Shown here piece by piece: positions 42,629 through 52,589 of a stretch of DNA of 64,000 nucleotides. This DNA comes from Cohnella silvisoli. GTDB taxonomy: Bacteria > Bacillota > Bacilli > Paenibacillales > Paenibacillaceae. Positions within the stretch are counted from its first letter, which is position 1, and every line of letters begins with the position of its first letter. The notes beneath the pieces are model-generated. The model worked only from the letters and a program-made list of their open reading frames with translations. It was not told the origin of the DNA and did no database searches. The stretch covers positions 744,001-808,000 of the forward strand of contig NZ_JAIOAP010000001.1 of NCBI RefSeq assembly GCF_021190915.1, in the 5' to 3' direction. The translations under genes were made by a program, and so were the position numbers.

Positions 42629-43861
42629 ATGTCGGCATCAGCGCCTTGGATTTGGGCCGTTGGCTTCGAAAATACGTTTATCGCTCAGACCGCTCGGGGC
42701 GAAAGGGTTCTCGACGAGTATGAGATTACGCAGCATTATCGTTTCTGGAGAGAAGATTTGGAACGTGTTCGCCAGACTGGAGCGACCATGATCCGTTACG
42801 GAATTCCGTGGTATAAGGTTGAGCCGGAATCGGGCGTTTACGATTGGGAGTGGACGGATGAAGTAATGGCTTATTTCGCCGAACATCGTGATCTGAAGCC
42901 CATCATAGATTTAATGCATTACGGTACGCCGTTATGGATGGATCGCGAATTCATGAATGCCGCATACCCCGAATACGTTGCCCGGTATGCAACGGCTTTC
43001 GCTCAAAGATACTCTTCCATCGTCGCCTACTATACTCCGCTGAACGAACCCTTCATCAATTCGGAATGGTGCGGTTGGTCCGGGACATGGCCTCCCTACT
43101 TAAAAGGGCATGATGGGTTTGTATCCATCATGAATCAGTTGTGCAAAGGGATTATCCGGACGGTAACGGGCATACGGGAAATTCAACCTGATTCAACGAT
43201 GATACATGTGGAAGCCGCAAAAAAGTTCGTGGCTGCGGACGAGAGCCTCATCGAAGAGACGAAGTTATGGAACGAAATCCGTTATGTCATGTGGGAGCTT
43301 GTCCAAGGCAATGTGGAGGGAGATCACCCGCTGAGGAATTGGTTGATTCGCAATGGCGTTTCGGAAGCGGATCTATCTTGGTACCTTGAACATGCAATCG
43401 AGTTGGATGTTGTCGGAATTAATTTTTACCCGCAATTTTCCGTTAACGCCATCGATAAGGAGGTGGTCCGGCAGCAGAAAATTCCTCAACCCGTGCACGG
43501 CGGCAAACAAGATTTGGTGGAAATCGTCCGAGACATTAACGGCAAGTACGGAAAACCGGTATTTATTACGGAAACAAGCTATTGGGGCTCTGAAGAAGAG
43601 CGGATCGCTTGGCTGGAAGACGTTATCGATGCCGGTCGTCAATTAACGAGTGAAGGCATAGAGCTGGCAGGTATAACTTGGTTCCCATTTCTGGATATGG
43701 TGGATTGGCCCTATCGGACGAATGGGCTCCCCTTCCGGGACAACGTGGCGACGTTCGGGTTGTATACGCTGGAAGAGCAGCCCGATGGCACATTAGCCCG
43801 CAGAAAAAACGCCGTGTGCGACAGATTCGAACAGGAAGTGCAAGGCCGCTCGAAGATATGA
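42629..43861 (+). CDS. GH1-like (clan GH-A) beta-glycosidase
   Basis: 410 residues; AAGGAG 10 nt upstream. A TIM-barrel enzyme: IRYGIPWYKVEPESGVYDWEWTDE, then acid/base Glu in YYTPLNEPFIN (about residue 142) and nucleophile Glu in VFITETSYWG (about residue 315). The TPLNEP and ITET motifs are those of family 1 and near relatives. There is no signal peptide, so it hydrolyses imported oligosaccharides. It is fourth in the LacI-controlled operon. Confidence 0.82.
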   Translation: MSASAPWIWAVGFENTFIAQTARGERVLDEYEITQHYRFWREDLERVRQTGATMIRYGIPWYKVEPESGVYDWEWTDEVMAYFAEHRDLKPIIDLMHYGTPLWMDREFMNAAYPEYVARYATAFAQRYSSIVAYYTPLNEPFINSEWCGWSGTWPPYLKGHDGFVSIMNQLCKGIIRTVTGIREIQPDSTMIHVEAAKKFVAADESLIEETKLWNEIRYVMWELVQGNVEGDHPLRNWLIRNGVSEADLSWYLEHAIELDVVGINFYPQFSVNAIDKEVVRQQKIPQPVHGGKQDLVEIVRDINGKYGKPVFITETSYWGSEEERIAWLEDVIDAGRQLTSEGIELAGITWFPFLDMVDWPYRTNGLPFRDNVATFGLYTLEEQPDGTLARRKNAVCDRFEQEVQGRSKI

Positions 43862-43882
43862 AAGGAAAGGGAGTGTAATCGG

Positions 43883-46800
43883 ATGAGATTGGTCAACGTA
43901 AGAAGCGTTCTTGTTTCTGCATTGATCTTCGTTCTATTGCTTACGATGTTCCCTATTAGACCCGCGCAGGCCGCGGGTCCTTCCATCTCTGTCGACGCAT
44001 CCAAAGTTCAAGGAATTATCGACCCCAAAGTGACAGGGGGGATGTTCGAATGGGCTAACAACGAAATGAACGGCGTCTGGGCGGAGAGAGTATTGAATCG
44101 TTCCTTCGAGAATGAATCCGTATATGCTCGGAGAAGCCCGCTTTACGATGATTTCGATTTGGCCACCGTCGATGCGAGCCGGTGGACACCGGTGCTATTG
44201 GCGGGAACGGGTTCAGGTACGGCTGCCGTCTCGAACAGCAAGCTAACCCTTTCGGGAGCGGGCGCGACGGCCAGATTCGGCATGTTAAGCAACGATATCC
44301 CGAACACGGCTAGGAAAAGCACGACCATCGAAACGAAAGTGACCGCGATATCAGGAACGAATGCGCTCTTGAGCATCTACGGGGGAACGGGAGCAGGTGA
44401 TTTCTCGCATTTCGTCGAGTACGGCATTGAAGGAGGGGTACTTAAAGTATTTACTTCAAGCGGCGTAGGCAACTGGACCGGCGGTGCGGTGAGCGCGCCC
44501 GGGACGTTATCGGTGCAGGTAACGCCGTATTACACGGGCGGACGCAAATTCCGCTTTTACTGGAACGGAAATCTCGTCTACAGCTTGACCGACATCAAGG
44601 ACGTGCATGCTCCGGATTTCCGGCTTTTCCTCTATGGTTACGGGTCTTCGGTCACGAAGTGGGATTACGTGCGTGCAGACCCAGCATTTCAACGAACAGT
44701 TCGCTCCGCATTTCGAAGGTTTGGCCGGCGAATGGCAGATGGAACTGCTCGAAGGCTCGTCTTGGGGATCGTTCAGTTCCAGCAACAGCAATCTGACGAT
44801 CAACGGGGCGGCGGGAAGCCGTTACGGGGCGATGTATCCAACCCTTGAAGAATCTGACCTATACGGTTACACGGTATCCTCGCGCTTAGTGAGTTACAGC
44901 GGAACGAACGCTTTAATGAATTTGTACTCAGGCAGCGGCAGGGGAGACTTCAGCAACTTTGTCGAGTTTGGAATCGAAGGCGGCGTTCTCAAGGTGTACA
45001 CTTCCGATGCGGTCGGCAACTGGTCGGGACCCGCGGCCAGCACCCCTGCGCTGCTGACGATTGAAGCAGGACCGTATGGGCCCAGCGGAAGGACGATTTA
45101 TTTTTACTATAACAACTCATTGGTTTATTCACTGAAAAATGATACGCATTTGCCGAACAAAGACTATCAGGTATTTCTCTACGGCTATGGCGCGTCTACC
45201 ACGACGTGGGATTTTATGTCGCCTGAGCGCTGGGGGGATTGGCAGGAGGACGGGTATGCAGACCGAGCGGCCTATAGCATCGACTCAGTTAATGCTTACA
45301 ACGGTCGCTATTCCGCGCGAATCGATCTGACTCAGCATACGAACGGGCGTAAAGGAATCAGCATTCCGGACATTGAAGTAACGGCCGGTCACCCTTATAC
45401 TTTCAGCATTTGGTTGCGGCAAAATGCGATGACGGGACCGGTTACCGTTACGCTTGGACCTTCTATGGGCGATTCAGCTTCCTACGTGCCATATGCGACG
45501 GGTTCGATAACGGGAGTCACAGGCAATTGGGCAAAGTACACGCTCACTTTGACGCCGAATACGTCTAACCAGCAGGCAAAGCTATTCATTGGGTTCGGTG
45601 CGACGGGCACGTTGTGGCTCGATATGCCGTCGCTCATGCCGACTCATGCGTCCGAGGTATCCGACGGAGGATTCCGGACAGATTGGGTGAACGCTTTGGT
45701 GGATGCGAAGCCGAATATGCTCCGCTGGCCGGGAGGTATTATCGCCGACTGGCAGCATTGGCAGGATGGAGTAGGCTCCCGGGATAGCAGGCCGCCTATC
45801 TATTACGGGCAGTGGGACTCCGTATGGATGTCCAACGACGTAGGAACGGACGAATTTCTCAAATTTACGGCGAATCACGGGATCACCCCGTTCCTGAATG
45901 TGAACTATGGGACGGGAACGCCTACCGAGGCAGCTAACTGGGTGCAATACGCGAATGGCGCGACTTCGACAGCGTATGGAGCGCAGCGCGCTGCAAACGG
46001 GCACGCCATTCCGTATGCAGTGAAGTTCTGGGGTATCGGCAACGAAACTTGGGGCGCATGGACGCCGGGTTGGACGAGTGACCCGAATGTGTTTTCCTCG
46101 GGGTATACCGCTATTCAGACGGCCATGGCCGCGCAGGATCCGACGCTTAATTTCACGGCCGAGGGCGGCGACGGCAATAACAACAGCAATACTTGGAATC
46201 AGGTATTATTGCAGAACAATGCTTCTCGGATGAACAATCTGGCGATCCATTATTATTCGCCGCAGGGCTTGCCTCAAGGTTATTCGAGTCTTGACGTGTA
46301 TCGCGCGTCGGTCGGTGCGCCCGTCACTTATGCGAGCCGGATGCTGGCGACGCAGAACACGGTGCTTAATGCGACGGACCGCAACATTAAGTTAGCGATC
46401 GAGGAGTACAACGCGATGTATTTCCACGATGATCAACGTAGGACTCGCAGCACGGAGGCTGCTTTGCAGGTAGCCGGTTTCTTGAATTCGATGGTAAGAA
46501 ATCCGCATTTCGCGGATTTTAATCACTATTCCGAAGTGGCCAATTTCTGGGATGGCGGATCGATTCGTACGAGCGTTCGCGGCATGCTGGTTACCCCGGC
46601 CTATCATGTGCTGAAGATGTTCGGCAACTACCGGGGGCCCATATCCGTACAGACGTCGGTCAGCGGTTCGCCGACCTACAACGCTCCGGCGATGGGCAAT
46701 TTACCAGCCGTTTCGGGTATTCCTATGCTGGACGCCGCGGCTACTAAATCCGCGGATGGAACTGAATTGTACATCTCCGTCGTTAACCGCGACGAAACAA

Positions 46801-47276
46801 ACGCACAAGCCACGACGCTCAATTTAAGCAATACCGGAACGATTGGCGCAACGGCGACCGTTTATTCCGTCGGCGGAGGGGCGGGGTATTTGACTAAAAA
46901 TACTTGGCAAAATCCGAACGCCGTTCCGCTCGCCACAAACACGATCAGCGGTGTAGGGAGCAGCTTTACCTATACGTTCCCGGCCCATTCCTACACTGTA
47001 ATCAAGATTACCGTATCGGCAAGCGCCACGACGGTACCGTCCATCGTAGGGAAAGTCGTGAACGCTTCGGGCACGGGGCTTGCCGGAGCGACCGTTCAGG
47101 TGATTGGCGGAGGAAGCGCAATTACGAACAGCAGCGGCTACTATCTCATCCCGGTATCCGGTGCGGGAACCTATGACCTCACCGCTACTTTGACCGGTTA
47201 TACGACAGGGCATAAGTATGCTGTAATCTCGGATGCAGGAGGAACAACCGCTTTACCGATTGTAATGAAGCCGTAA
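43883..47276 (+). pseudogene. Secreted GH51-type alpha-L-arabinofuranosidase, interrupted by one frameshift near 44680
   Basis: The N-terminal part (43883 frame) has a signal peptide ending at AQAA and the start of a GH51 fold (GGMFEWANNEMNGVWAERVLNRSFE). A sandwich domain follows that stops making sense after WDYVRAD. The frame one base on continues at once with QHFNEQFAPHFEGLAGEWQ, a second copy of that sandwich domain. It then runs through the catalytic barrel with acid/base Glu in GIGNETWG and nucleophile in LAIEEYNAMY. It ends with a carboxypeptidase-regulatory-like domain (VVNASGTGLAGATVQV). Dropping one C of the CCC at 44680-44682 restores about 1130 residues. Whether this is a real mutation or a sequencing error cannot be told. 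GGGAG precedes the start. Confidence 0.82.
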
Positions 47277-47287
47277 CTTGAACAATT

Positions 47288-47612
47288 GGGTTGTCCCAGA
47301 AGGTCTTTAATGACCTGAGTGATAGCCCTTGTTTTTTGGTGGAACCTGTATTTACTACAGTTAATATTGGCTAAAAATGAGATATTCGCCAATCAACCTG
47401 CATTTCATACAGGTGTTCAGCCCAAATCGGCAAGAATGACTCGAACTTGCCGCAAACACCTGCAGCTTTTACATCTCAACGGTTCTAAAAACAGTTTTTG
47501 ACGAAACAACCTGCGCTTTTTACAGTTTGTCCAGCAAATAAAATAGAGAGCTAATTGGGATTTTGAATCAAAATAAAACTAGAAACAAGATAATTACTTG
47601 TGAGACAGCCCC
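47288..47612. mobile_element. MITE-like element carrying hairpin array C
   Basis: Ends are imperfect inverted repeats: GGGTTGTCCCAGAAG (47288-47302) and, on the other strand, GGGCTGTCTCACAAG (47611-47597), 12 of 15 identical. Such GGG-TGTCTCA ends resemble those of some transposase families. Inside are four quasi-palindromes beginning (A/C)ACCTG at 47343-47362, 47395-47414, 47457-47476 and 47508-47527, centres 52, 62 and 51 bp apart. Extra palindromes lie midway: TTGGC/GCCAA, CGGCAAG/CTTGCCG and AAAAAC/GTTTTT. There is no coding sequence and no clear target duplication. It fills the gap 47277-47671. Confidence 0.6.
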
Positions 47613-47671
47613 ATTTACGACTAAAAGTAAGAAAGAGAGAAGCGAATGAACGCTTGCTCTCTTTCTTTGTT

Positions 47672-50419
47672 TTAACAATAACGAACGAGCAGTTCGATCG
47701 GATAGCGACCGGCATTGCGACCGTATAAGGCGAGACCGCCGGCTAACGCCGGGATATCTCCATCGACTTTAAGCCTTAAGGTGAAGCCGCCTGCCCTGAC
47801 GATCGGCTTGATCAATCGGCTAGGTACAGTTACTTTGTGCAAGTAACCGTAAGAACCCGCTTCCTCAAGCTTCGTATCTTTGGGTTGGTAATGCCAGGAT
47901 AATACGCCGCGGCTGTCCGCAGGGTCATCGGGAAGATTCAAGCTCTCAACCAAGTGGCCGTCTATCGAAACTTTTACAAGCGAAGGATGTTTGGACTCAT
48001 CGGTCATATAGTAGGTGCTCGGGTTCAAATCCGGATCCGGCGTAACGCCGCTCATGAAATCGAGGTCGATCGCTTTCGCTTCCGAATTTTCCTTGTCCTT
48101 GCGCAAAACAACCTTGGCCCCTGCCTCGAAGAAGATCTCCATGTTGCCAAGCGAACTGACGAGAGCATCCGCAGGCAGCTTAATTTCGAATTCCACGAAG
48201 CCCTGCAACCCCCCGTTTACCTTATGATTATTCAAGGCATGCCAAGCATATGGCCACTCTTGACGGGCATAGTGGTTGACCGGTACCGACAACCATTTGC
48301 CTTCCAGGTCATAGATGCCGTTAGAATCATCGCTGCGCACGTCGAAAGTAATGAAGTTTCGCGTTATCGCATCTCCTTGGTCATTGCGCAACGTAACCGC
48401 GAACACGGCTACGGAATCGGTTGCGGGCATGTTCACCGTCACGTTATTCAATGCGGCGACGCCGTAGCCGTTCCATTCGATGGCTTGCGATCCTTGGTCG
48501 GCAACGGCTTTGCTTCCGAATCGATCGTGCCATAGCTCCCACTCCAATCGCAAAGTCTGGCCATGATAACGATCGGAGTAGCTGGAACGAAGCAAGGCGA
48601 TTTCCAGCCGCTGCCCGACCTTCACCGTCTCGCACGGGGGCGCATCGATGACGATGAAATCAGGAGAGTGCAGGTCGGCGATCGACATTCCCGGCACGAA
48701 GGCGTCATAACCGAAATCCTTATCCGATCCGTCGATGCGGTAATAACCGTTATATTCGTTCACGACATCATGGAATTCCGTGAAGACGAATCCGCACATT
48801 TTGTCATGGCGGCGAAGCTCATTAATCATGTACCGGTATTGCCAAGCAATGTCGCTATCCCCCGCGCTGCCTTCGATTCCCCACACTGCGCCGCATTCGC
48901 TGTTCATGAGCGGGGCGTCGGTTTGTAAGTTGCCGCCAATGTAGTTGAAATCGGATCCCGGGAACGTTTTGTCGACGACTTCTTGGACATGGTCGCGCAG
49001 GATTTTGTATCCATTTTTATAGAAATGCCAAGTATTGAGGTCCGTTTCCACGTGATCCCAGTTGCATGGGGAGTTGTCTTCGATTATCCGGGTCGGATCT
49101 TCGGACTTCGCCCATCGGAATGTGTTGCGAACCCACTCCTGCGTCTCGGGGCGGAAGCTTCTTACTCCATCGCGCGTGGTGAATAAACCCCAAGTCTCGT
49201 TAAAAATAACCCAAGAAACGATAGACGGATGGTTGTAATCACGATTCAGAATTTCCCTCGCTTCCGCTTCATAAGCGGTTCGAGCCGCTTCATCCGGTTC
49301 TCCCCAGAAACAAGGCATGTCTTCCATGACCATAATGCCTAGTTTGTCGGCCCAATATAGCTTTCTCGGCTCTTCCGGCTTAATGTGGATCCTGACCAAG
49401 TTAAGTCCTAGCCTTTTTAAACGCCAGATCTCATCCTGAAGTTCCTCGTCGGAAGGAGCGGTGAAATGACCGACCGGATAAAACGCCTGATCCAATGTTC
49501 CGTTTAAGTAAACAGGTTTGCGGTTAAGCGTAATCCAGCGATAGCTCCTGTCGTCGAACAAAGCGGACCCGATTTCGCGAATTCCGAAATAGGTAGCGAT
49601 CGTATCCGAGGAGCCGTTCGTCTTCAATGTAATCGTTCCTTCGTACAAGTGAGGATCCTCAGGACTCCAAAGCCTCGGCTGGAGAACTTGGAAAGACGTA
49701 CTGAACTTATTGTCCCCCGCGTTCAATCGAAGTGCCGCCTCGTGTCGAACGCTTCCCCCGTCGAATTCGAAGATCAGAGTCGATTCCTCAACACCGCCCG
49801 ACTGAATCGAGCCGGTAATCGCGATCGTGCCGTCCAGTTTCGTAACGATTCGAACGGAATCCACATAGTTGCAGGGGCGAACTTCCAGCCATACCGTTTG
49901 CCATATGCCACGAATTTCTCCGTAGCCTTGTTTGCCTCGTGTCTGATGTTCGGCATCCTGATCTTCCGCGCGGACGACCAGATGGTTGTCTCCATCCGCC
50001 TGCCAAGCTTCCGTAACGTCGAACGCGAATGCGCCATATCCTCCGGTATGCGTACCAACCTGCTGCCCATTGACCCATGCGGTACAGCTGTAATCGACAG
50101 CGCCAAAGTGAAGGAATAGCCGTTCTCCCGTTTTTATGTCGGCATACCGAACGTTTCGGCTATACCAAGCAATGCCTTTGCGATTGTCGCCTATTCCGGA
50201 CAGCGGGCTAACCCAAGAAAAAGGGACAACGATCGTTTCGTTAAACGTCGATTGCTGCCTACCCTGCCATTGTTCATTAAGACCGAGATTGTCGGCGTCA
50301 AACCGAAAGCCCCACTCGCCGTTCAGATTCAACCAACTTGAACGCTGCCAATCCGGACGGGGATGCTCGGGTTTGGGTATCGTGGTCGTAGGTATAACGC
50401 TGCTTTGTGCGGAAGTCAT
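47672..50419 (-). CDS. Glycoside hydrolase family 2 enzyme
   Basis: 915 residues, ATG at 50419 about 9 nt after AAGGA. N-terminal sugar-binding domain (WLNLNGEWGFRFD, HFGAVDYSCTAWVNGQQVGTHTGGYGAF), an immunoglobulin-like domain, then the TIM barrel with LVRIHIKPEEPRKLYWADKLG. The acid/base Glu is in SWVIFNETWG (about residue 420) and the likely nucleophile in FVFTEFHD (about 545). C-terminal beta domains complete about 300 more residues. It lacks a signal peptide. The substrate is a beta-galactoside, glucuronide or mannoside; the exact sugar is not readable. It is divergent from an ArsR-type regulator. Confidence 0.87.
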   Translation of the reverse strand: MTSAQSSVIPTTTIPKPEHPRPDWQRSSWLNLNGEWGFRFDADNLGLNEQWQGRQQSTFNETIVVPFSWVSPLSGIGDNRKGIAWYSRNVRYADIKTGERLFLHFGAVDYSCTAWVNGQQVGTHTGGYGAFAFDVTEAWQADGDNHLVVRAEDQDAEHQTRGKQGYGEIRGIWQTVWLEVRPCNYVDSVRIVTKLDGTIAITGSIQSGGVEESTLIFEFDGGSVRHEAALRLNAGDNKFSTSFQVLQPRLWSPEDPHLYEGTITLKTNGSSDTIATYFGIREIGSALFDDRSYRWITLNRKPVYLNGTLDQAFYPVGHFTAPSDEELQDEIWRLKRLGLNLVRIHIKPEEPRKLYWADKLGIMVMEDMPCFWGEPDEAARTAYEAEAREILNRDYNHPSIVSWVIFNETWGLFTTRDGVRSFRPETQEWVRNTFRWAKSEDPTRIIEDNSPCNWDHVETDLNTWHFYKNGYKILRDHVQEVVDKTFPGSDFNYIGGNLQTDAPLMNSECGAVWGIEGSAGDSDIAWQYRYMINELRRHDKMCGFVFTEFHDVVNEYNGYYRIDGSDKDFGYDAFVPGMSIADLHSPDFIVIDAPPCETVKVGQRLEIALLRSSYSDRYHGQTLRLEWELWHDRFGSKAVADQGSQAIEWNGYGVAALNNVTVNMPATDSVAVFAVTLRNDQGDAITRNFITFDVRSDDSNGIYDLEGKWLSVPVNHYARQEWPYAWHALNNHKVNGGLQGFVEFEIKLPADALVSSLGNMEIFFEAGAKVVLRKDKENSEAKAIDLDFMSGVTPDPDLNPSTYYMTDESKHPSLVKVSIDGHLVESLNLPDDPADSRGVLSWHYQPKDTKLEEAGSYGYLHKVTVPSRLIKPIVRAGGFTLRLKVDGDIPALAGGLALYGRNAGRYPIELLVRYC

Positions 50420-50475
50420 CTGTACACATCCTTTTTTAAGTATAGGGAATTAATGATGTTTATTATAGTAATAAT

Positions 50476-50489
50476 ATAATATGTATTAT
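50476..50489. promoter_or_regulatory. AT-rich palindrome, candidate ArsR-type operator
   Basis: ATAATA-TG-TATTAT lies between the divergent GH2 and regulator genes, upstream of a TATAAT at 50527-50532. ArsR-family sites are commonly AT-rich inverted repeats of this kind. Confidence 0.5.
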
Positions 50490-50565
50490 GAATATTCAAT
50501 ACTGTTTGTAAAATGACTATGGCTGTTATAATAGAGCGATATAGACTTAGTTAAGGGGGAGAGTT

Positions 50566-51492
50566 ATGGTGAGCGGTCAACTAGATAATGTGAAGAAAAT
50601 TTCGAAAATGAACGTACAAGAGGTAGCCAAAGCTTTAGCGGGTGATTTGCGATTAAGAATTATCGAGGCGTTGGGCGAGCGCGAGATGAGCATTTCCCAA
50701 TTGGCCGAAACGCTTGGCGTGGCCCAGCCGACCGTTACTATTAATGTGCAGATGCTTGAATCAGCAGGTCTTGTTGAATCAAAGCAAGGCATTAACAGGG
50801 AAAAAATATGCTTCAGAACGTATGATACGATTATTTTCGATCTGCCGATGAGGCCGGGTGAAGGGCTGCACGGTGCCGAGGAAATCCATATGGGAATCGG
50901 GATGTATACGGGGTGCAAGGTGGAATCTCCATGCGGCATACTCGGACCGGAAGAGATGATCGGTTGTCCGGATGATCCTAGAGTATTCTATGATCCTCAG
51001 CGCTGGGGGGCGGAGCTTCTGTGGTTCGGTGGCTCGGGGTACGTGGAATACCATTTTCCCAATCCGGTTCCTCCGGGTGTCGAATTGAAACAATTGCGTT
51101 TAAGCGCCGAGTTATGCTCCGAGGCTCCGGGCTTCGATATGGAATGGCCTTCCGACATCGGCTTGTGGATTAACGGCAACTTCATCGGAGAATGGACGAG
51201 CCCCAGCGATTTCGGCGATCGTCAAGGCGAGTTAACCCCTAGCCGCTGGCTGGGAATGACCCAATACGGGAAGCTGACGGAGTGGGAGGTCGACACGGAG
51301 AAGAGCAGCGTCAACGGTGTCCAATCTTCATCTGTATGCGTTGGCGACTTAGATTTGCATTTCAGTCGCCCTGTCATCGTTCGAATCGGCGTCCGGGAGG
51401 ATGCTGCCAATGTTAGAGGACTTAACTTATTCGGAGAGCATTTCGGAGATTATCCGCAAGGGTTAAAGCTGACGTTCGTTCATCAAACTTAA
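50566..51492 (+). CDS. ArsR-type HTH regulator fused to a galactose-binding-like domain
   Basis: 308 residues, AAGGGGGAG upstream. Residues 15-90 are an ArsR winged helix (EVAKALAGDLRLRIIEALGE, MSISQLAETLGVAQPTVTINVQMLESAGLV). No metal-binding Cys pair is seen in the recognition helix. The remaining 210 residues are a beta-rich domain with the pattern of galactose-binding jelly rolls (GSGYVEYHFPNPVPPGVELKQLRLSAELCSE and DIGLWINGNFIGEW, as in GH2 N-domains). It probably senses a sugar and controls the divergent GH2 gene. Metal sensing is unlikely. Confidence 0.82.
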   Translation: MVSGQLDNVKKISKMNVQEVAKALAGDLRLRIIEALGEREMSISQLAETLGVAQPTVTINVQMLESAGLVESKQGINREKICFRTYDTIIFDLPMRPGEGLHGAEEIHMGIGMYTGCKVESPCGILGPEEMIGCPDDPRVFYDPQRWGAELLWFGGSGYVEYHFPNPVPPGVELKQLRLSAELCSEAPGFDMEWPSDIGLWINGNFIGEWTSPSDFGDRQGELTPSRWLGMTQYGKLTEWEVDTEKSSVNGVQSSSVCVGDLDLHFSRPVIVRIGVREDAANVRGLNLFGEHFGDYPQGLKLTFVHQT

Positions 51493-51495
51493 ATG

Positions 51496-51519
51496 GGAGC
51501 CGGTTGGCTCTTTTTTTTA
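51496..51519 (+). terminator. Rho-independent terminator
   Basis: GAGCC-GGTT-GGCTC (51497-51510) followed by eight T, directly after the regulator stop. Confidence 0.88.
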
Positions 51520-51632
51520 TCTGGAGACAGATCCTCCGAAATATCAGAATTGACTGCTTACGAAATAAAATTGACCATCCTTTTTAGCAGATTTCAATAA
51601 AATGAAGTAGAAATAAGAGGAGGATGGTAGAC

Positions 51633-52589
51633 ATGAACATCGGTTTAGTTGGGTGCGGGGCAATGGGAAGAGTATACGTCGATCGTTTGATAAGGATGAA
51701 TGGAGTTCGGGTAACCGCAGTCTGCCATCCCGAGCGGGCGAAAGCAGCCGTTTTAGCTGAATTGCTGCAGGCAAGTATCTATGAATCCTACAGCGAAATG
51801 ATCGCACGTCCGGATATCGATATCATCTGCGTGACTTTGCCGACTTATTTGCATAAGGAATATGTGCTGCAAGCTCTGGAAGCTGGAAAACATGTTATCT
51901 GTGAGAAACCGCTTACATTGACCGAAGAGGATTGCTGGGAATTAATAGAGACAAGCCGAGCAAAAGGTGTTAGGTTGTGTGTCGCTCATGTGGTTAGATT
52001 TTTTCCGGAATATAGAGATGCCCGCATGCGGTTGCGCTCAGGTGAAGTTGGGGCGGTCAAGTCCATGCGTACAACAAGAGCTAGTCTAATGCCGGCGGAG
52101 AACAGCTGGTTTCTGGATAAGCGAAAAAGCGGCGGCGTTGTGTTTGATCTTATGATTCATGATATCGATTATGTGTTGTGGCTTCTTGGAGATCAAATCA
52201 CGAACATAAGAGCGGAAATTATAGCTCGCGAGGGAGTGGAGCAAGCGTTGGCATGGCTCTATTACGCTGACGGAACTATAGTTAGTTTAGAGGCTGTTTG
52301 GGGCGCGTCCAACTTTCATGCCGGGTTTGATATTACGGGAGATCAGGGGGTTCTTAGTTTCGGCAGTATCAAAGAGGACATTGAGAGCGACAATAAGGCG
52401 GTTCATGAGAATTCATCGGATCGAGGTGTCATTATACCTGAAGCTTCAGAGCTTGAAGACCCCTATTATTGTCAGTTGTCGAGTTTTATCGAAGCAATCG
52501 AAACGAACGGTCCGCTCCCTATTACGGCGGAAGAAGCTTGTTCGGCCATCACAATAGCGAATCGGATTTTAGAGTGCATCAAAACTTAA
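51633..52589 (+). CDS. Gfo/Idh/MocA family oxidoreductase
   Basis: 318 residues from the ATG at 51633, 9 nt after AGAGGAGG. N-terminal NAD(P) fold (IGLVGCGAMGRVYVDRL), then ICVTLPTYLHKEYVLQALEAGKHVICEKPLTL with the EKP motif (about residue 94), and GVVFDLMIHDIDYVLWLLGD carrying the substrate Asp/His. It oxidises or reduces a sugar, inositol or amino-sugar hydroxyl. Its last four bases overlap the end of the converging AraC gene. Its neighbours (aminotransferase, transporter, GH84-GH43 enzyme) suggest amino-sugar processing. Confidence 0.88.
   Translation: MNIGLVGCGAMGRVYVDRLIRMNGVRVTAVCHPERAKAAVLAELLQASIYESYSEMIARPDIDIICVTLPTYLHKEYVLQALEAGKHVICEKPLTLTEEDCWELIETSRAKGVRLCVAHVVRFFPEYRDARMRLRSGEVGAVKSMRTTRASLMPAENSWFLDKRKSGGVVFDLMIHDIDYVLWLLGDQITNIRAEIIAREGVEQALAWLYYADGTIVSLEAVWGASNFHAGFDITGDQGVLSFGSIKEDIESDNKAVHENSSDRGVIIPEASELEDPYYCQLSSFIEAIETNGPLPITAEEACSAITIANRILECIKT

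Noticed and set aside
44670..44700. Programmed frameshifting in the GH51 gene
   Set aside because: No slippery heptamer, internal ribosome binding site or stimulatory hairpin was seen at the junction; a plain one-base insertion explains it.
47319..47501. 60-codon open frame inside the array C element
   Set aside because: It spans the palindromes, has no binding site and no conserved features; non-coding is more likely.
50566..51492. Metal-sensing ArsR/SmtB regulator
   Set aside because: The recognition helix lacks the Cys metal-binding pair, and two thirds of the protein is a beta-rich sugar-binding-like domain.
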